NCBI GenBank assembly: GCA_015698045.1
Contig: BLAL01000030.1
Coordinates: 806,001-870,000 of the forward strand
Reading direction: 5' to 3'
DNA from: Rhizophagus clarus
Taxonomy: Eukaryota > Glomeromycota > Glomeromycetes > Glomerales > Glomeraceae
DNA length: 64,000 nucleotides
Shown here: in pieces, positions 32,831-45,398 of the stretch
How the letters are laid out: every line of letters begins with the position of its first letter
Numbering within the stretch: the first letter of the stretch is position 1
The notes under the pieces: generated by a model
The model's database searches: none
What the model was told of the DNA's origin: nothing
Seen by the model: only the letters and a program-made list of their open reading frames with translations
Program-made: the position numbers and the translations under genes

Positions 32831-34050
32831 AAAACTTAGAAAAGAAGCTACAAAAAAAAAAATTTTTAAAATAGCTTCGCAAGACAGATCTTGCCATTTT
32901 TGTCAGTAAAACTTCAAAATTTGAAAATTTCCTAATTTCTCGTTCATCCTGCACTTTAAAACCATAAGTAAAAAATTTTTGTTTGAATCTGGAACTTGTA
33001 CCTTTGGCATTCTGCCAAACATTGAAAAACTTGTTTTAAAGACTTCAAACCTTATAAAGAAACAGTAATTTTTATTTTTTTTTTTTAAAAAAAAAATTAT
33101 TCTTAAAGTCTGAGTATCTGACAAGCTTAGAAGCTTAAATAAGAATCCATTAAAAATTTATTTTTTTTTTTTTTTGGTATTTTTAAACAAATTAATTTTT
33201 TTAAGGCGTTAAAAAATTATTTCTTTAAAAGTATTATAAAATTATTTCTTTAAAGTAATAGAAAAAAATTGTTTCTTTAAAAAAGTTTAAAAAATTAGTG
33301 ATGTAAAGTTTATCAAAATAAATATGCAAAGTTTATCAAATTAAAGAAAAAAATTGTGAAAATCTTTAAAGATTTTTGTACAAAGTATTTTTGAAAATCT
33401 GCAATTTTGAAGATTATCACAAATTTTTCATAAAAAAATCTTTGAAAAAATAAAAAAAATAATTTCTGCAGTATTGCGCAGATTCTTAATAAAAATTGCA
33501 TAAAAAAATGCGGCAATCTGCTAAAATCGCAGATCATCACAGATCTGAACTGATATAACTTTCCCGATGAATATTTAAAGTATTACCAAAGTATCACATA
33601 ATATGCAAAATGTTTATGGTATTGACTTGAAACAAAAATTAATATACATTACTATAAAGTTAAGTTTTAGCTAAAATTATGTTAATGCCGGCCAAAAATT
33701 TTATATTATTATTTAAATATTAAAAGTGAAAATATTGCATTAATATATACATTGTACAGAATAATATATTGCACGAAATATTACATAGTTTATATATTTT
33801 ATAATGCACAAAATAACATTTTATTTTTTACTTTCATTTATTATTATTTAATTTACATTTATTTATATATTGCTATAATTATAAGAAACTAACCAACTAA
33901 AAAATCTAATGAAAAACCCCGATCCAAATAAATGCATGTTTACTTTAGTCTTCTCACTTATTGTTCATGATGTGGATGTAATTCTAGATAGCTTAACTCC
34001 ATAGTTTTTTTTATTAAACTTTTAAATTTTTCGCAACTTTAAATTGCAGG
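32831..34050. other. AT-rich spacer
   Basis: No gene recognised. Contains long A/T runs (33075-33290), the CTGC/GCAG repeat edge at 33390-33560 and unremarkable AT sequence after that. Confidence 0.4.
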
Positions 34051-37000
34051 AATCCTCATATTAATTTTAGTTCCAAATCTGAAAAATATGAAAGAAGGCA
34101 TTAATAATATTTTATAACACAACCATTACTCATCCATTTACCCAAAAAACTTACTTTTATCAAATCTTCTAATCTTACAGGAAAGTCAGAAACCTAAAAA
34201 AAAAGACATTTATAAATGTCACTATTATATTATCGCACTTAGGAAACTTACTGTACTATAAGTTTCGTTTTAATCTTCTAAGGAAGTCTGTCTGTTCAAA
34301 ATCTAAAAAATAAAAAAAAGAGGATTAATACGCTATTACACCATATACTCCATATTCACTCCACTAAAAAAAACTTACTACAAGTTTTATTTGGATTATT
34401 GATCACTTCTATCATAACAACCAACCATTCCTAATCAATATCGAATAAATGAAAACGTACCATAGTTCTTATTTGTTGTTTATGATGTGGACAAGTTCCA
34501 GTTGGTTTGACTCCAGCAAACAATAACTCCAAGAAAACAAAAACACACTAAGAGACATTAATAACGTTTCTTAAAAAAAATGGTAAAAAGCAATTTGTTT
34601 CACCTTCTACTACTATGTCATTTTGATGTTCATTTCTTAAGCATGATAATCATGTTTCCTTTTTCGTTTTACTTGCACTAACTGGAAGATCTAATGAAAA
34701 AAGAATTTAGTGCAAAAAATGAAAAGCGAAACAAAATACAAAGCAGAAAAAAATACTTTACCTATTTACCCATTTAGCAGTTTATCAACTAACCTAAAGA
34801 AAAGAAGACTGAATTAGTAAATGAAAACAAAAGAAATGGACAAAACGAAAAAAATTAACTAACCTTCATTCCCTGATTCTCCAAAGTTCACTAGCTAAAT
34901 TCTAAACAAAAAGTAATAATGAGTACAAATAAAACAAAATATAATAAAAAAGACAATGAAAAAAATAACATGTTTAAAAAAAAAAAAATATGGTTAACAA
35001 AATGGTAATACAAAAAAAATTGAAATCAGATATTAAACCAACAAACCTTTATTTCATAAGAGTTCTTATTCTTTAAAATTTAAAATACCGATTCCTATTA
35101 AAAAAAAAAGAAATATTAATAATGTTCTTCAAATGGGTTTAACTTCAAAATTAATATTTACAATTCAGCATTTCACTTCTTAAATCATCTTTAAAATTAT
35201 TTTTTAAAAAAAATAATAATAATAATAATAAAAAAAAGAAGTTAAAACTGTTCAAATTTACTAATAACGTTATAAAAAAATGTACCAGATATTCGTTTTA
35301 AAAAAGTTCAGAAATCAAAAAAAAATAAAATAAAACAAATAGAAAAAGATTAAGATTGATCAATGAGGTACTATCAACTGATGAAATAAAAATAGATACA
35401 CTGCACGTTAAAATCGCACTTTATCTTTACCCTGGCTAGCATATTGAATTCTTATACCGTAAAAACTCTCATATCACTAAAGCTCCTTTAGAACAAAAAA
35501 AAAATCAGAAAAGGCCAGAAATAAGGAAGGAGTATATTAGTATTAGTCGCAAATTATGGACGTGCTTATTAGGCAGTCTCCTGAACTTTACCTCAATAGA
35601 AAAAATTTCAAAAAATTCAATGCTGTTATTTGTAGCTTGTTTGCAAAGCTTCACTATAACAGCTTTGAAGCCACCAGAATCATGCAGCTTCTTTGAAAAA
35701 TTCAAAATTAAAGCAATAGGATAAGATATTGATCAGATACTTTGAAAATTGGGAGGACTTACATTACACATTTTAACTTCCAATAAATGGACACGCTATA
35801 CAAAATTTTCAGTGCTTTTTCAATACATAGATTTATGCCAATTTTACTTCTTAGTGACCGGCCGTTAAATTTAAAGGAAAGTTTGAGATCTAAATAGAAA
35901 GAGTTATTTTGAAACACAATTACGCCATATAATATTATACTAATCACTTACTATCCATTTAAAGTTGTTTTGTCTGATGGACCTGGACAATTTTGCCATT
36001 CTTCCACTCCTTTTCTTTAAAGAATGTATAATTCTTGTAATAAATCATACTCTGTTATAAATCTCTTTTTTAATTAATAATCTTTCTTTCACATTCCAAC
36101 AGTTGTTTCTCAATTAAATTAATAATAATCATATGTAATCATCCATATTTTATAGTTAATATTGTTACACCTCAAAAGGAGCCTACGTAAAGTTTCCAGC
36201 ACTCGAACTAAAATCCAAAAGATTTACAAAACAAAAAAAAAAGTGAAGTAAGGGAAATAATAGTAAACTTACCGTTTCCAAATTCAGCATTTCTGGATTG
36301 ATACTCTAAAGGATCTACAAAAAAATAAAATAAATAAAAGAAACGTTAGCAACCGTTTCTAATAAAATAAATAAAATAGAATAAAATAAAACTGTATCAC
36401 AACAGGATCTGCGAGACTTAAATTTCAATCCCTTGAAACCTACATATGTGTCTAAAGGTCTGGCCAGTCATCAAAAAAAGAGAAAAGTTGAAGTGTTATA
36501 TAAATGGTTAAAAGACCTCTCATTGAATTTTCCACACAGATAAAAACTGAATAACCAATATTTTGAATTTGAATCTGCAAAAAAAGGTAATAAGAAATGA
36601 TAATACATTTCTAATTAAAAATATCAAAAAAAAGTTTCGTAACGGAAGTTGCAAAGCTTATCACTTTCACATTCCAATTAACCTAAAAGTCCAAAACCTG
36701 CAAAAGGGAAAAAAAAGAAACGTTAGGAGACATTTCTATTTAAAATAAATAAATTCTCAATTGTTGTGAAACTTAACACTTCGGCATTCTAGTGTCTTAA
36801 ACCTGAAATCTAGAAAAAAAAAGAAAAAATTGAAATATTATAAATAAACATTTCATGATTTAAAGAAAAAAATATATATAAAGCATTCAGTTTAATATGC
36901 CTAAAAATATGGATATTCATACCACCAGATTCCCATACGTTCAAATACCCAAAGAGCAAACTGTCTAAAAAAGAACAAAAAGTTAATAAACATTTCGTTG

Positions 37001-37510
37001 ACTAATAATTCAAAACTTCTAGAATAATGTCTCGTACTCTAATCGATTGATCTGATTGAATCGGTCATAATTTTAATAAATTGACTATCATATGATGATG
37101 ATTACGGATTGATATCTTGAGCCTTCCATTTATAACTATTTTTTTTTTTGAAACAAAAAAAAAAAGAACAGAATAATTAAAAAAAAAATGAAAGAAATAA
37201 AAAAATACTTTATTCTATTCTTTACCAATGCAAAAGTTACTGGTTTGGACATAGAATATATAGTCTAGTTGGTTCGATTCCAATAAAAAAGCCAAGAATT
37301 TTTTTTTTAAAAATTTAGAAATTACTTATGTCTATGCTGCTTGATTTCTGCTTTAGAAACTTAAAGACAGATCTGGTATAAATTATAATTTATCATTAAA
37401 AAATTTTAAAGGATAAGTAAGCATTAATACCAGTTTAAAACACTATGTACCTACCCAATTATATTTCCTCTCAAAAAAAAGAGAAAAAAATATTAGAATG
37501 TTTCTTAATT
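34051..37510 (-). repeat. Degenerate mini-exon-like region, minus strand
   Basis: Many non-identical cassettes read on the minus strand: T-rich tract plus AG, a 35-55-nt block, and GTAAGTTT. Good examples are the blocks near 34155-34192 (GTTTCTGACTTTCCTGTAAG between TTTTTTAG and GTAAGTTT) and near 34252-34302. Near 36330-36360 and 36715-36740 the spacers carry GAAACGTTAG. Block sequences differ much more than in arrays A-C, so this may be an old array. Protein-like frames were not found. Confidence 0.45.
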
Positions 37511-37699
37511 AATAATTGAAAGTGTAGTTTCGTTAAATTTCAAAAAGCCAGTGTTTTACTAAAATACATATCCTAGTTATCCAAGCTATTAAAACAAAAA
37601 ATAACAAATTGTTACTAATATATCATTTTATTTAATTTAATATTATCAGTTAATATTAATACAAATTATTTCTACCGCTTCAAAATTAATAATAAAAAT

Positions 37700-39902
37700 A
37701 TTATTTTAAACTTATTTTTTTTGGTTTTGATGTTGTAATTTCAACATTATCAAATAAATAAAAGCGAACCCTATTTTCATATTCAAGAATATCAGTTATT
37801 GCTGATTTTTTGTTTTTCCCTCCATCTTTCATTATCTGTCTAAAAAAATGTGTCACTTACTGGTAGTTTTTTTTCTCGACTACCACACACGAAAATGCCT
37901 TTATACCAAATTGTTTATGTTTTTCCATAAACTCTGACATATGGCAGACGAGAACATGCATATACAAAGTTACATCACTTGGCATGTATAATACCTTAAA
38001 TAGTTCCAGCCAATTCTCAGCTTCGAACCAAAACTGTTGGGTGTCATAGTCCTTCAATCGAAGATTGAGGTAAACTTGGTAAAATCGATCCCATAATTCT
38101 CAAATCGCTTTAGCACGCAAAGGTAGGAATATACATTTAAAGTTGAAATTTTTTAAAACTTTCTTTTTGTCATCATCTACCAATGATGTATAATTCTATG
38201 TATTAGATTTTTCTAGCCAAAACTGGAAATTAACACCAATTCTATCCATTTCTTTAACAATTTCATCACGGCATATATCATCAAATTGGTTAAATTCTTT
38301 TAATTCTGCTAAAACCAAACACCAAAAATGGTCCTAAATACAGAGCAAAAGATGAAGCTTATCCAACACCCGCTTATCTAGTGAAATCATTAAAAAAAGA
38401 GGTTTCTTGTGATAATCTGGGTATTCTTGAAAATTTTTGATCTTTTTATCGATTTTCCAGTCATTTTGTTAGTCATATTTTGAAACTTGGCACTACAGAC
38501 AAAAAAATTTCAAATTTGCTGAATTGAAACCCAAACATATCACTAAAAATTTCTAATCAGAACTAAAATAAAGTTCAAAGTTCTATATAACTTCACCAAT
38601 CATTAATCCATTTTTTTTTATTTCGTCCAGTTCTTTAATAAAAGAAGCCATCATATTTTTTAAGATTTCATACTTTTCTACACCTAGAAAAAGTACTGTT
38701 GTGTAATGATGATTAGGTTTATGAATATTTTGTATATTATTTAAAATTGCCATGGTTATCATTACGTGTTTAATTTTTTTACCCATATTTCAACCATCAT
38801 CTGAAACTCTCAAGTGAATAATTGAATTACTGATATCCAATATTTCATTAGAAATAAGGACGGGCACAATATACTTTAAAATGTCTTTAACGCTTCAAGT
38901 TCCACCTTTTTTGATATTTTGAATTATTTCAGTTGATTCAAAGTTTGAAAATTTGGCAAAATCCAATGGAAGATCGATGAGAGTAATTGGAATTTTCTGA
39001 TTCATTTCTATTGTTATTTTAAGTCGTTGTTCAGAGATAGCCCATTCACGTTGTAAATTAGATTCTATTGCAGCTAAAGCTTGATAACCTTCATGGGGAA
39101 TATAATTTAAATCAATAGCTTATATTGCTGAAATAAGTTTTTTGTTATTTGTATCATTTTTTTCTTCACAATCAATTTGAAAATTAATATTTCCAACACT
39201 AGATGAAATTTGTTTCAGGATAATTTGATCATTACCATAGATTTTAAAACCTTCAGTTTGAACATATTGTTTCAATTGATTTCCAAATTTATGTTATTTT
39301 CTATTCAATGTTGATTTACTACAATGTTCAACTGGTATTAATTGAATATTCTTTTCCCTTGTACTTATGTTTTCTCTAGCTTCCTTTAATGTCATTAAAT
39401 GAATGCCAAAAAGATGTACACCAGAAATTAATGATTTTTCATTTAAGGGAAAAAGTTTCTAAAAAAGATAATAAGTTAATATTAATTAAATATGTTTAAT
39501 TCAATTTTAACATAAAAAAAAAAAAAATTCAATAAAGCTAACCTTCAGAACAGCGTTTGCTACTATTGTTGAAGATATATTTAATTGGACTTCTTCTGAA
39601 AAGTTTATACTATACATGATTTTAAAAAGAGGCTTTTCTTCTACATAATTAATTAAGCACCTAACAGTTTTCTTTTTTTCCCTGCGGCCTCAAGTAGTTT
39701 TTACACAATATCCATTTGGAATTTTATATTTGTTCTTTCCTTGGGTATATGCCAATATTGGAGGTTGAGGATATAAACCCTCTTGCTTGACTTTGTAATA
39801 ATAACTCTTTCTATCATCTGTATATAATATAAAATCTGTTTTAGGATAGTCTGTAATTTCCCTAGGAATGTTTTCAATTTTTTGACTTTTTACTTTTGGC
39901 AT
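37700..39902 (-). pseudogene. Decayed multidomain protein of unknown family
   Basis: A nearly full-length coding sequence of about 650 codons can be followed on the minus strand from ATG at 39902. The first part includes MPKVKSQKIENIPREITDYP and later FSEEVQLNISSTIVANAVLK, followed by a GTTAGC donor near 39541. After a TTTTTTAG acceptor near 39460 it resumes as KLFPLNEKSLISGVHLFGIH and continues through EGYQALAAIESNLQREWAIS, LPLDFAKFSNFESTEII, IKHVMITMAILNNIQNIHKP, NFELYFSSD, YMHVLVCHMSEFMEKHKQFG and FSCVVVEKKNYQ. About ten in-frame stops break it but the frame is mostly kept, so decay is by point mutation. I do not know the family; conserved Trp/Cys/His blocks near the middle and C-terminus would fit a transposase-like protein, but that is a guess. 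Confidence 0.55.
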
Positions 39903-39949
39903 TGTATTTAATAGTATTAAATACTACTTATAGGTGAATTTGAAGATTT

Positions 39950-40340
39950 TTAAAAAAAGTATTAATAAAAGCTTGACAAAAACAGAAGAGTATTAATGAA
40001 GAAGTATTGACAGAAACTTGACAAAGATAAAATGATATTGACAGAAACGAAGATAAAAGAGTATTGACAAAGCTTGACAAAAACAAAAGAGTATTAATGA
40101 AGCAGTATTGATAGAGACTTGACAAAAATAAAATAGTACTTGACGAAGACAAAAGAGTATTGATGAAGACTTAATAAAAATAAAAGAGTATTGATGATGG
40201 CTTGACAAAAATAAAAGAGATAACGAAAACTTTAACAAAATAAAAGAGTATTGACAAAGATAAAAAAAAATATTAACAAAAACAAAATATTGACGAAGAT
40301 ACCGTAAAAATATTGATGAAAAAGATAAAATATAACTGCT
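39950..40340. repeat. AGTATTGACAAAAGCTTGACAAAAA short-period repeat
   Basis: About 14 degenerate copies of a 25-35-bp unit built from AAAGAGTATTGA and CTTGACAAAAA. Antisense Ser/Leu/Phe-rich frames here are artefacts. Confidence 0.7.
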
Positions 40341-43200
40341 AAATTTGGACTGAATTACGCACTTTTTATATCATATAATATAACTAACTGTATAATAGGT
40401 ATTAACTGTATAAATAATTGTATCAGATCAATATTACCAAAAATAAAATATTTGTTTATTTATAGATAAATAAAAAAGATAACTTTGTCTGACTGAAAAA
40501 AAAAACTTATACGTCACAATATTTGTTTATTCTGCTATCAAAAATTATCAAATAAATAAAGTTAGGTTTTTTATTTATTATTTTTATTTATATACTTGAA
40601 AAAGTATGACCAAGATATAAGCTTTTTTTTTAGCTCTATGAAGTTAATAAATCAAACAGAGAACAATCAGTAGTATTATAACTAATCAAAATTTAAAATT
40701 GAAGTTTCAATTAAAATATTTGTTTATATAATGGCAAATTTTACTAAATGTCTAAATCACATGAGTTTATTGAACTCGGTACATAATAGAAAAGTAGGTT
40801 TTAAACTAAGTTTTTGATAAATAGTAATATAACACATATAAATTGATACTATATAATAAATAATAAATAATATGTATGCTTATATTTTGTCTAAACTAAC
40901 TGAACTAAAAAGAAATGAATTTTTTAAATCAAATATTAATATAATAAAAATAAACAGAACGAATATATAATTTTAATTTTTTTTATTTATTATTGATTTA
41001 TTTTATTTAAAATTCAAAGTCTCTGAGGACTTTTCATTCTAATCTATTGGATTTAACTCATACATGAGTCCTATTGTGCACAGCATATGATCCATTTTTA
41101 TTATATAATGTATTAGCTATTACTTCAAATTTTTGAAATAATTTTTTACGTACAACCTTACTGTTCTTAGTAGTGAACATAATTATGCATCTTCTAATGC
41201 AAAGATCTTTACCTAAACTGGTGACTGTTGATCTATAACTATGCATTCAATTTCTGATTTACCTGTCTTTTAAACAAACATATATCCAGTTTTTATGATG
41301 ATGCTGTTTTTAAACATGTCAAACTTTCTTCTTAATTAAACGATTAGATTTGCATTAATTTTATTTTTCTTATTTTAGTTTTAATACTATTTTTTTTCCT
41401 TTTATTTCTTTATTTTTAAGTTGTATAAATTTTATAAAAAAAAGAGTTTAACATTCTCTATCTTACAGTATTTACATGGAGCTGGCGTTAGCCAGAAAGA
41501 ACAATATGACTTTTTCTTTTGGAAAAGTGTTTTTCAGGATTTTATTTTGGGATGGATAAGGCTGGCTTTCTAGATCTCTTGGATTGTCCGTGTACAACAG
41601 GCTAGCCATAGTTGTGTTTTCAAAATATGGCAGAGCAGTTTCTTTTTCAGAGAGATTACTTCAATTTTTGTTTAGCGATTTTCCTGTAATTTCAACTATG
41701 CCATGTGTCGTACTGTTATTCAGAAACTTTAAGTTTTATATACACTTTATTTTTTTGTAATGATCAGAATGACTAATTAACAGTACTGATAAAGATACTG
41801 CTTTTAAATTGAGATATTATGCATAATATATATTACTCATCTAATACCATTAATAATACCAATGAAATAGACATTTATATTTATCTTTTATGCAAAATAA
41901 CTTCATTTTAAAAATATAACTTATTAAATTTAATATAAAAAAAAAATATGATGCTATTCATCACTCAAATGGCTATATACATTATTATTACTATACATAT
42001 TAATAAACTAGCGGTAGGACTTCAAGATAATCATTTACACTAGTGATGCTAACCACAAAATGCATACTTTGATTGAACCTATCAAGCAAGAGGTCCACAC
42101 CTTCTATATAATCAGAAGTATGATATTCCTCTGTAGCAGATCCTATTGACCCCTTCTCCTCAGACTGATGCTATTCACTACCTGTTAGACTTCATTAGAA
42201 TATCATATGCTTCTATAAATTCCGCTTGTCTAAAAAAAATAAAATGTTTGTCACCTTCCCAATTCTCTACCATTTAACTTAAAGTAACCTATAAAATAGA
42301 AAGTAGAAATTAATAATCCTAAATGTCTAAACTGACCAGACCGTACCGCAGCTATAGGACTGATTTTAGATTTTGCCTGTTCATTTAAAATTAAAGGAAA
42401 TATTAACGTGTTCCTTTATAATGAAAAGAAGAATAAAAAAAAATGAATGAACTAACTATAGTTTGTTTGTTCAAAATTCCAGTTGTTCTGAAAGATTAGG
42501 AAAAAATACTTTTATAAAAAAATTGAGAAGTAAAAAAAATTGGGCGGTAATGTCAAAAATAATTTTTTTTTTCAACAGCACCTAGTTAACGGCAAATTGA
42601 CTAATTAAGCGACAAGTTTAAGTAATACAGAAATATTGTGGATATACAATAAGATCTACAATTATTTTATTTTATTTTATTGGTTTATATTATAAAAAAT
42701 TTTTATTATAAACGTATTATACTATACAGTATATTATATAATAATTATTATAAGAAAATATTTTATAATAAAAAAAATAATAAAAAAGTAATGATTTATT
42801 TTACAAAGAAAATTCTTCAGTATATTTATAAAAAAATGGAATCACCAAACTTTTAAGTTAAAAAGTTTTATGAAAAATAAGAAAAGATTATAAAAAAGTC
42901 TTCTATAATTGCTATTAAATTATTATTAAAAATTAAAAGCAGTGAATTTTTCATAACAGATAGCAGTTTCCCCTTAAAACAATTTTATTACATAAAATAA
43001 GTTATGAGTTGATCATAATTTTCTATTTTTGTTACAGTACCACATGGCGCATATGACGTCTATGACGTTTCATCGTCTTAAAATCTCGTATAATTTTTGT
43101 TCTGATCTAAAATTTATTTTCTTTAAACACAGTAGTATTTTTCAGTTTCTTTTTTTTTTAACCAGTCTTTTTTTCTTCAACTTTCAGTTTCTAGTTTTCT
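40341..43200. other. Gene-poor region
   Basis: No supportable gene. A 62-codon minus-strand frame at 41246..41058 (containing FTTKNSKVVRKKLFQKFE) has protein-like composition but no homology that I recognise. 41470-41710 is more mixed in composition with no long frame. Confidence 0.35.
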
Positions 43201-43201
43201 A

Positions 43202-44035
43202 ATGAATAAAGACGATAAACTTCCTCCTCTTCCAATTATAATTATTAATAATATTGAATGTATTGTTTGTAAAAAAAAATTCAAGTCTAGTTGTGGTTTC
43301 TTTAAACATAAAAGTATAATTCGTAAATACAATGAAATACTCGCAGGACAAGAAAAGATTCCAAGTTTTTTAATTAATAAATTTAAAGAAAATATTGTTT
43401 ATTTGATTTATAGATGACTTGGAAAGAAAAATACTGGGTTACAAAGTGTATCTATAGATTGTCCAGTGGATTTATTTAAAGAAATATTTAAACCCTACAT
43501 TCATTAGGGCAGTGACATATATTAGCTAATATTTTAGGGGGTGGGGGTAAACAAAAATCTTAGGTTACACAATTTTTAAAAAATATGATTGGTTGCACGT
43601 GACCAAAATATCTTACCTGGGGGGTGGGGGGGTAAGCGCCTATAGTAAAAAAATATTAGCTAATATATGTCACTGCCCTTACTATAAAAAAAGTACTGGA
43701 GTGTTAAAATGTGTTTTTTGTAGATTTATAGGTTATCAAGAATTATCCAGTATTTTTAATGATTCCAATTGGAGGGTGAAATATTATCAGCAAAATCAAA
43801 AAACATTTGTTCAATTAAGCAGTCAAAACCAAAAAGAGAACCCATTAGATAACTTCGATTAAAAAAGGAAACCAAGAATCCAAAATATTCTTATGGAGAA
43901 CTCACAGTTGAATGGAAACAAAAAAAAGACATTGATGATAAAAAAATATACGTAATGGAGGATTTATGTATATACATTTTTTTGTATCAAGAGGATTGTT
44001 TATTTGAAAAAAAAATAATAATAATTTTAATTTAG
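43202..44035 (+). pseudogene. C2H2-type zinc-finger family relic split by a MITE
   Basis: The frame opens at ATG 43202 with a single Cys2-His-type finger (IECIVCKKKFKSSCGFFKHK) and an FLINKFKENIVYLIYR segment, and meets a stop at 43415. It continues as a recognisable frame to FKPYIH at about 43503. A 172-bp MITE follows (43507..43678). Immediately after it the protein resumes with KKSTGVLKCVFCRFIGYQEL, SSIFNDSNW, a stop at 43860, and GELTVEWKQKKDIDDKK. Removing the MITE and one TTA would leave the codon phase intact. Two nonsense codons plus the insertion make it a pseudogene. The layout (one finger plus a CxxC block) recalls a multi-copy uncharacterised family of glomeromycotan fungi; that is an inference. 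Confidence 0.6.
43507..43678. mobile_element. 172-bp Harbinger-type MITE
   Basis: Inverted-repeat ends of about 28 bp start GGGCAGTGACATATATTAGC. A 3-bp TTA direct repeat flanks it (43504-43506 and 43679-43681), as for PIF/Harbinger elements. The interior contains two G-run blocks on the same strand (AGGGGGTGGGGGTAA and TGGGGGGTGGGGGGGTAA), unique in this AT-rich window. Confidence 0.88.
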
Positions 44036-45001
44036 ACATAAAAATTTATATACATGTATTTTTTAAAGGTTTGTTAACTTTATTAAATTTATGTATCTTA
44101 GATTATTTATAATAATAAAACATTATAAACACAATATCTCTCTGTAACTTAAGAAAAACAATAAGTAAACATAGTGATATTTATTATATGGCTTATGTAT
44201 TTGTATAATTATAACTAAAATATGAGTTCAAAAAATTTTATTACAAATATCTTACCTACTTCTTGAATAACTCAGTTTAAATCCTGTTATTTGTTTGCTA
44301 TCAATAATTATATTGATACCCAAGTTGCACAATAAGGACGTCAGTACTAATGCAACTCAAAAAATAGTACTGTATGTAATTACAAATAACTATCAGTTAT
44401 ATAACGTCTTATCCAGGAGGGCTGATTAGAGAAGGACGTTCACAGTAACTGTAGTCACGAAGTGCTTTCAGTTCTCATACTCTACCAGTTATATAACGCC
44501 ATTAGGATGACTGTTATTCATAATTACATTGAGTAAAAGAAAAATTGTTAATATACTTATATAAAAATTTTTTCACGATGATATATTAAAAAATCCAAAA
44601 AAAAAAATGTATTAAAAAATTCATGATTTATTAACAAATTTGGAAATAATCTTGGTTTTTTTTTGATCATTTAAGTTTGACCTGATTTTAAGATTATTGA
44701 ATTATCGAGCATGTAAAAAAATTCTTCCAATAATATGATTTATTAATAAATTTAGAAATCATTAAGTTTTTCTATTATTTGAAATATGCAGATTAGGAAA
44801 AATTGATTTAGCCAATTCAACATGCATATTAATTCATGATTATTAACAAATTTAGAATAATTAAGTTTTTCTCCCAATTTCAAGATTATCTAACAACTTA
44901 TATATAAGCAAAAACTGCATACAAAAAAAAAATTTTTTAACATAATTGATTTACTTACATATATTATATATATTATACGAATTTTTTTAAAAAATTTCAA
45001 C
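44036..45001. other. AT-rich spacer
   Basis: No gene was recognised; repeated TTCATGATTTATTAACAAATTT words occur between about 44620 and 44870. Confidence 0.4.
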
Positions 45002-45398
45002 ATGACTTTTTCTTCAAGGAAAAAGAATTGTACAGTATATTTTTGTTGTAAAGTGCATCACCAATAGCAAGAGCAAAAATTGGTAATTATCAATGAGATG
45101 AATAATAAATCATAATTATAAACTATTATTTATTTAATTTAATATATACAGTATTTATTAGGAACAAATTCACAATTTAGACGAGGCCCTTGCTAACATA
45201 ATTAATAATGTACACATCAGTAATCAAGATAATAATTCCATGCCGAAGGAACGGTATGAGAAATTATGGAAAGACTTTCAAATCCTTGAAAGAAATTATG
45301 ATAATTTAAATGTTAGATTTAAATTTAGTTTGGGTCTATGGAGATTGGTCTTAATTTTTACATTATTGTATTTTCTAATAATTTTTATAAATAAATAG
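45002..45398 (+). pseudogene. Small spliced tail-anchored membrane protein candidate
   Basis: Exon 1 (45002..45082) starts MTFSSRKKNCTVYFCCKVHH, and exon 2 (45162..45398) gives EQIHNLDEALANIINNVH followed by a charged stretch (PKERYEKLWKDFQILERNYD) likely to be helical. A 79-bp intron with GTAATT and TATTAG joins them in phase. The last about 20 residues, LWRLVLIFTLLYFLIIFINK, form one hydrophobic segment right at the C-terminus, typical of a tail anchor. An in-frame TAG at 45065 interrupts exon 1, so it is either a pseudogene, a sequencing error, or translation starts elsewhere. No family recognised. Confidence 0.45.

Noticed and set aside
30371..33560. One large TIR transposon spanning array C
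   Set aside because: The CTGCGCAAATCTG words at both sides are similar but too degenerate to align as terminal repeats, and no target duplication was found.
37255..37290. tRNA-like T-arm (GTTGGTTCGATTCCAAT)
   Set aside because: No D-arm, anticodon arm or acceptor stem can be placed around it, and related sequences at 30745 and 34500 (GTTGGTTTGACTCC) show it is part of the degenerate mini-exon blocks.
39928..40238. Ser/Leu-rich minus-strand frames
   Set aside because: They are antisense to the AGTATTGACAAAAGCTTGAC short-period repeat.
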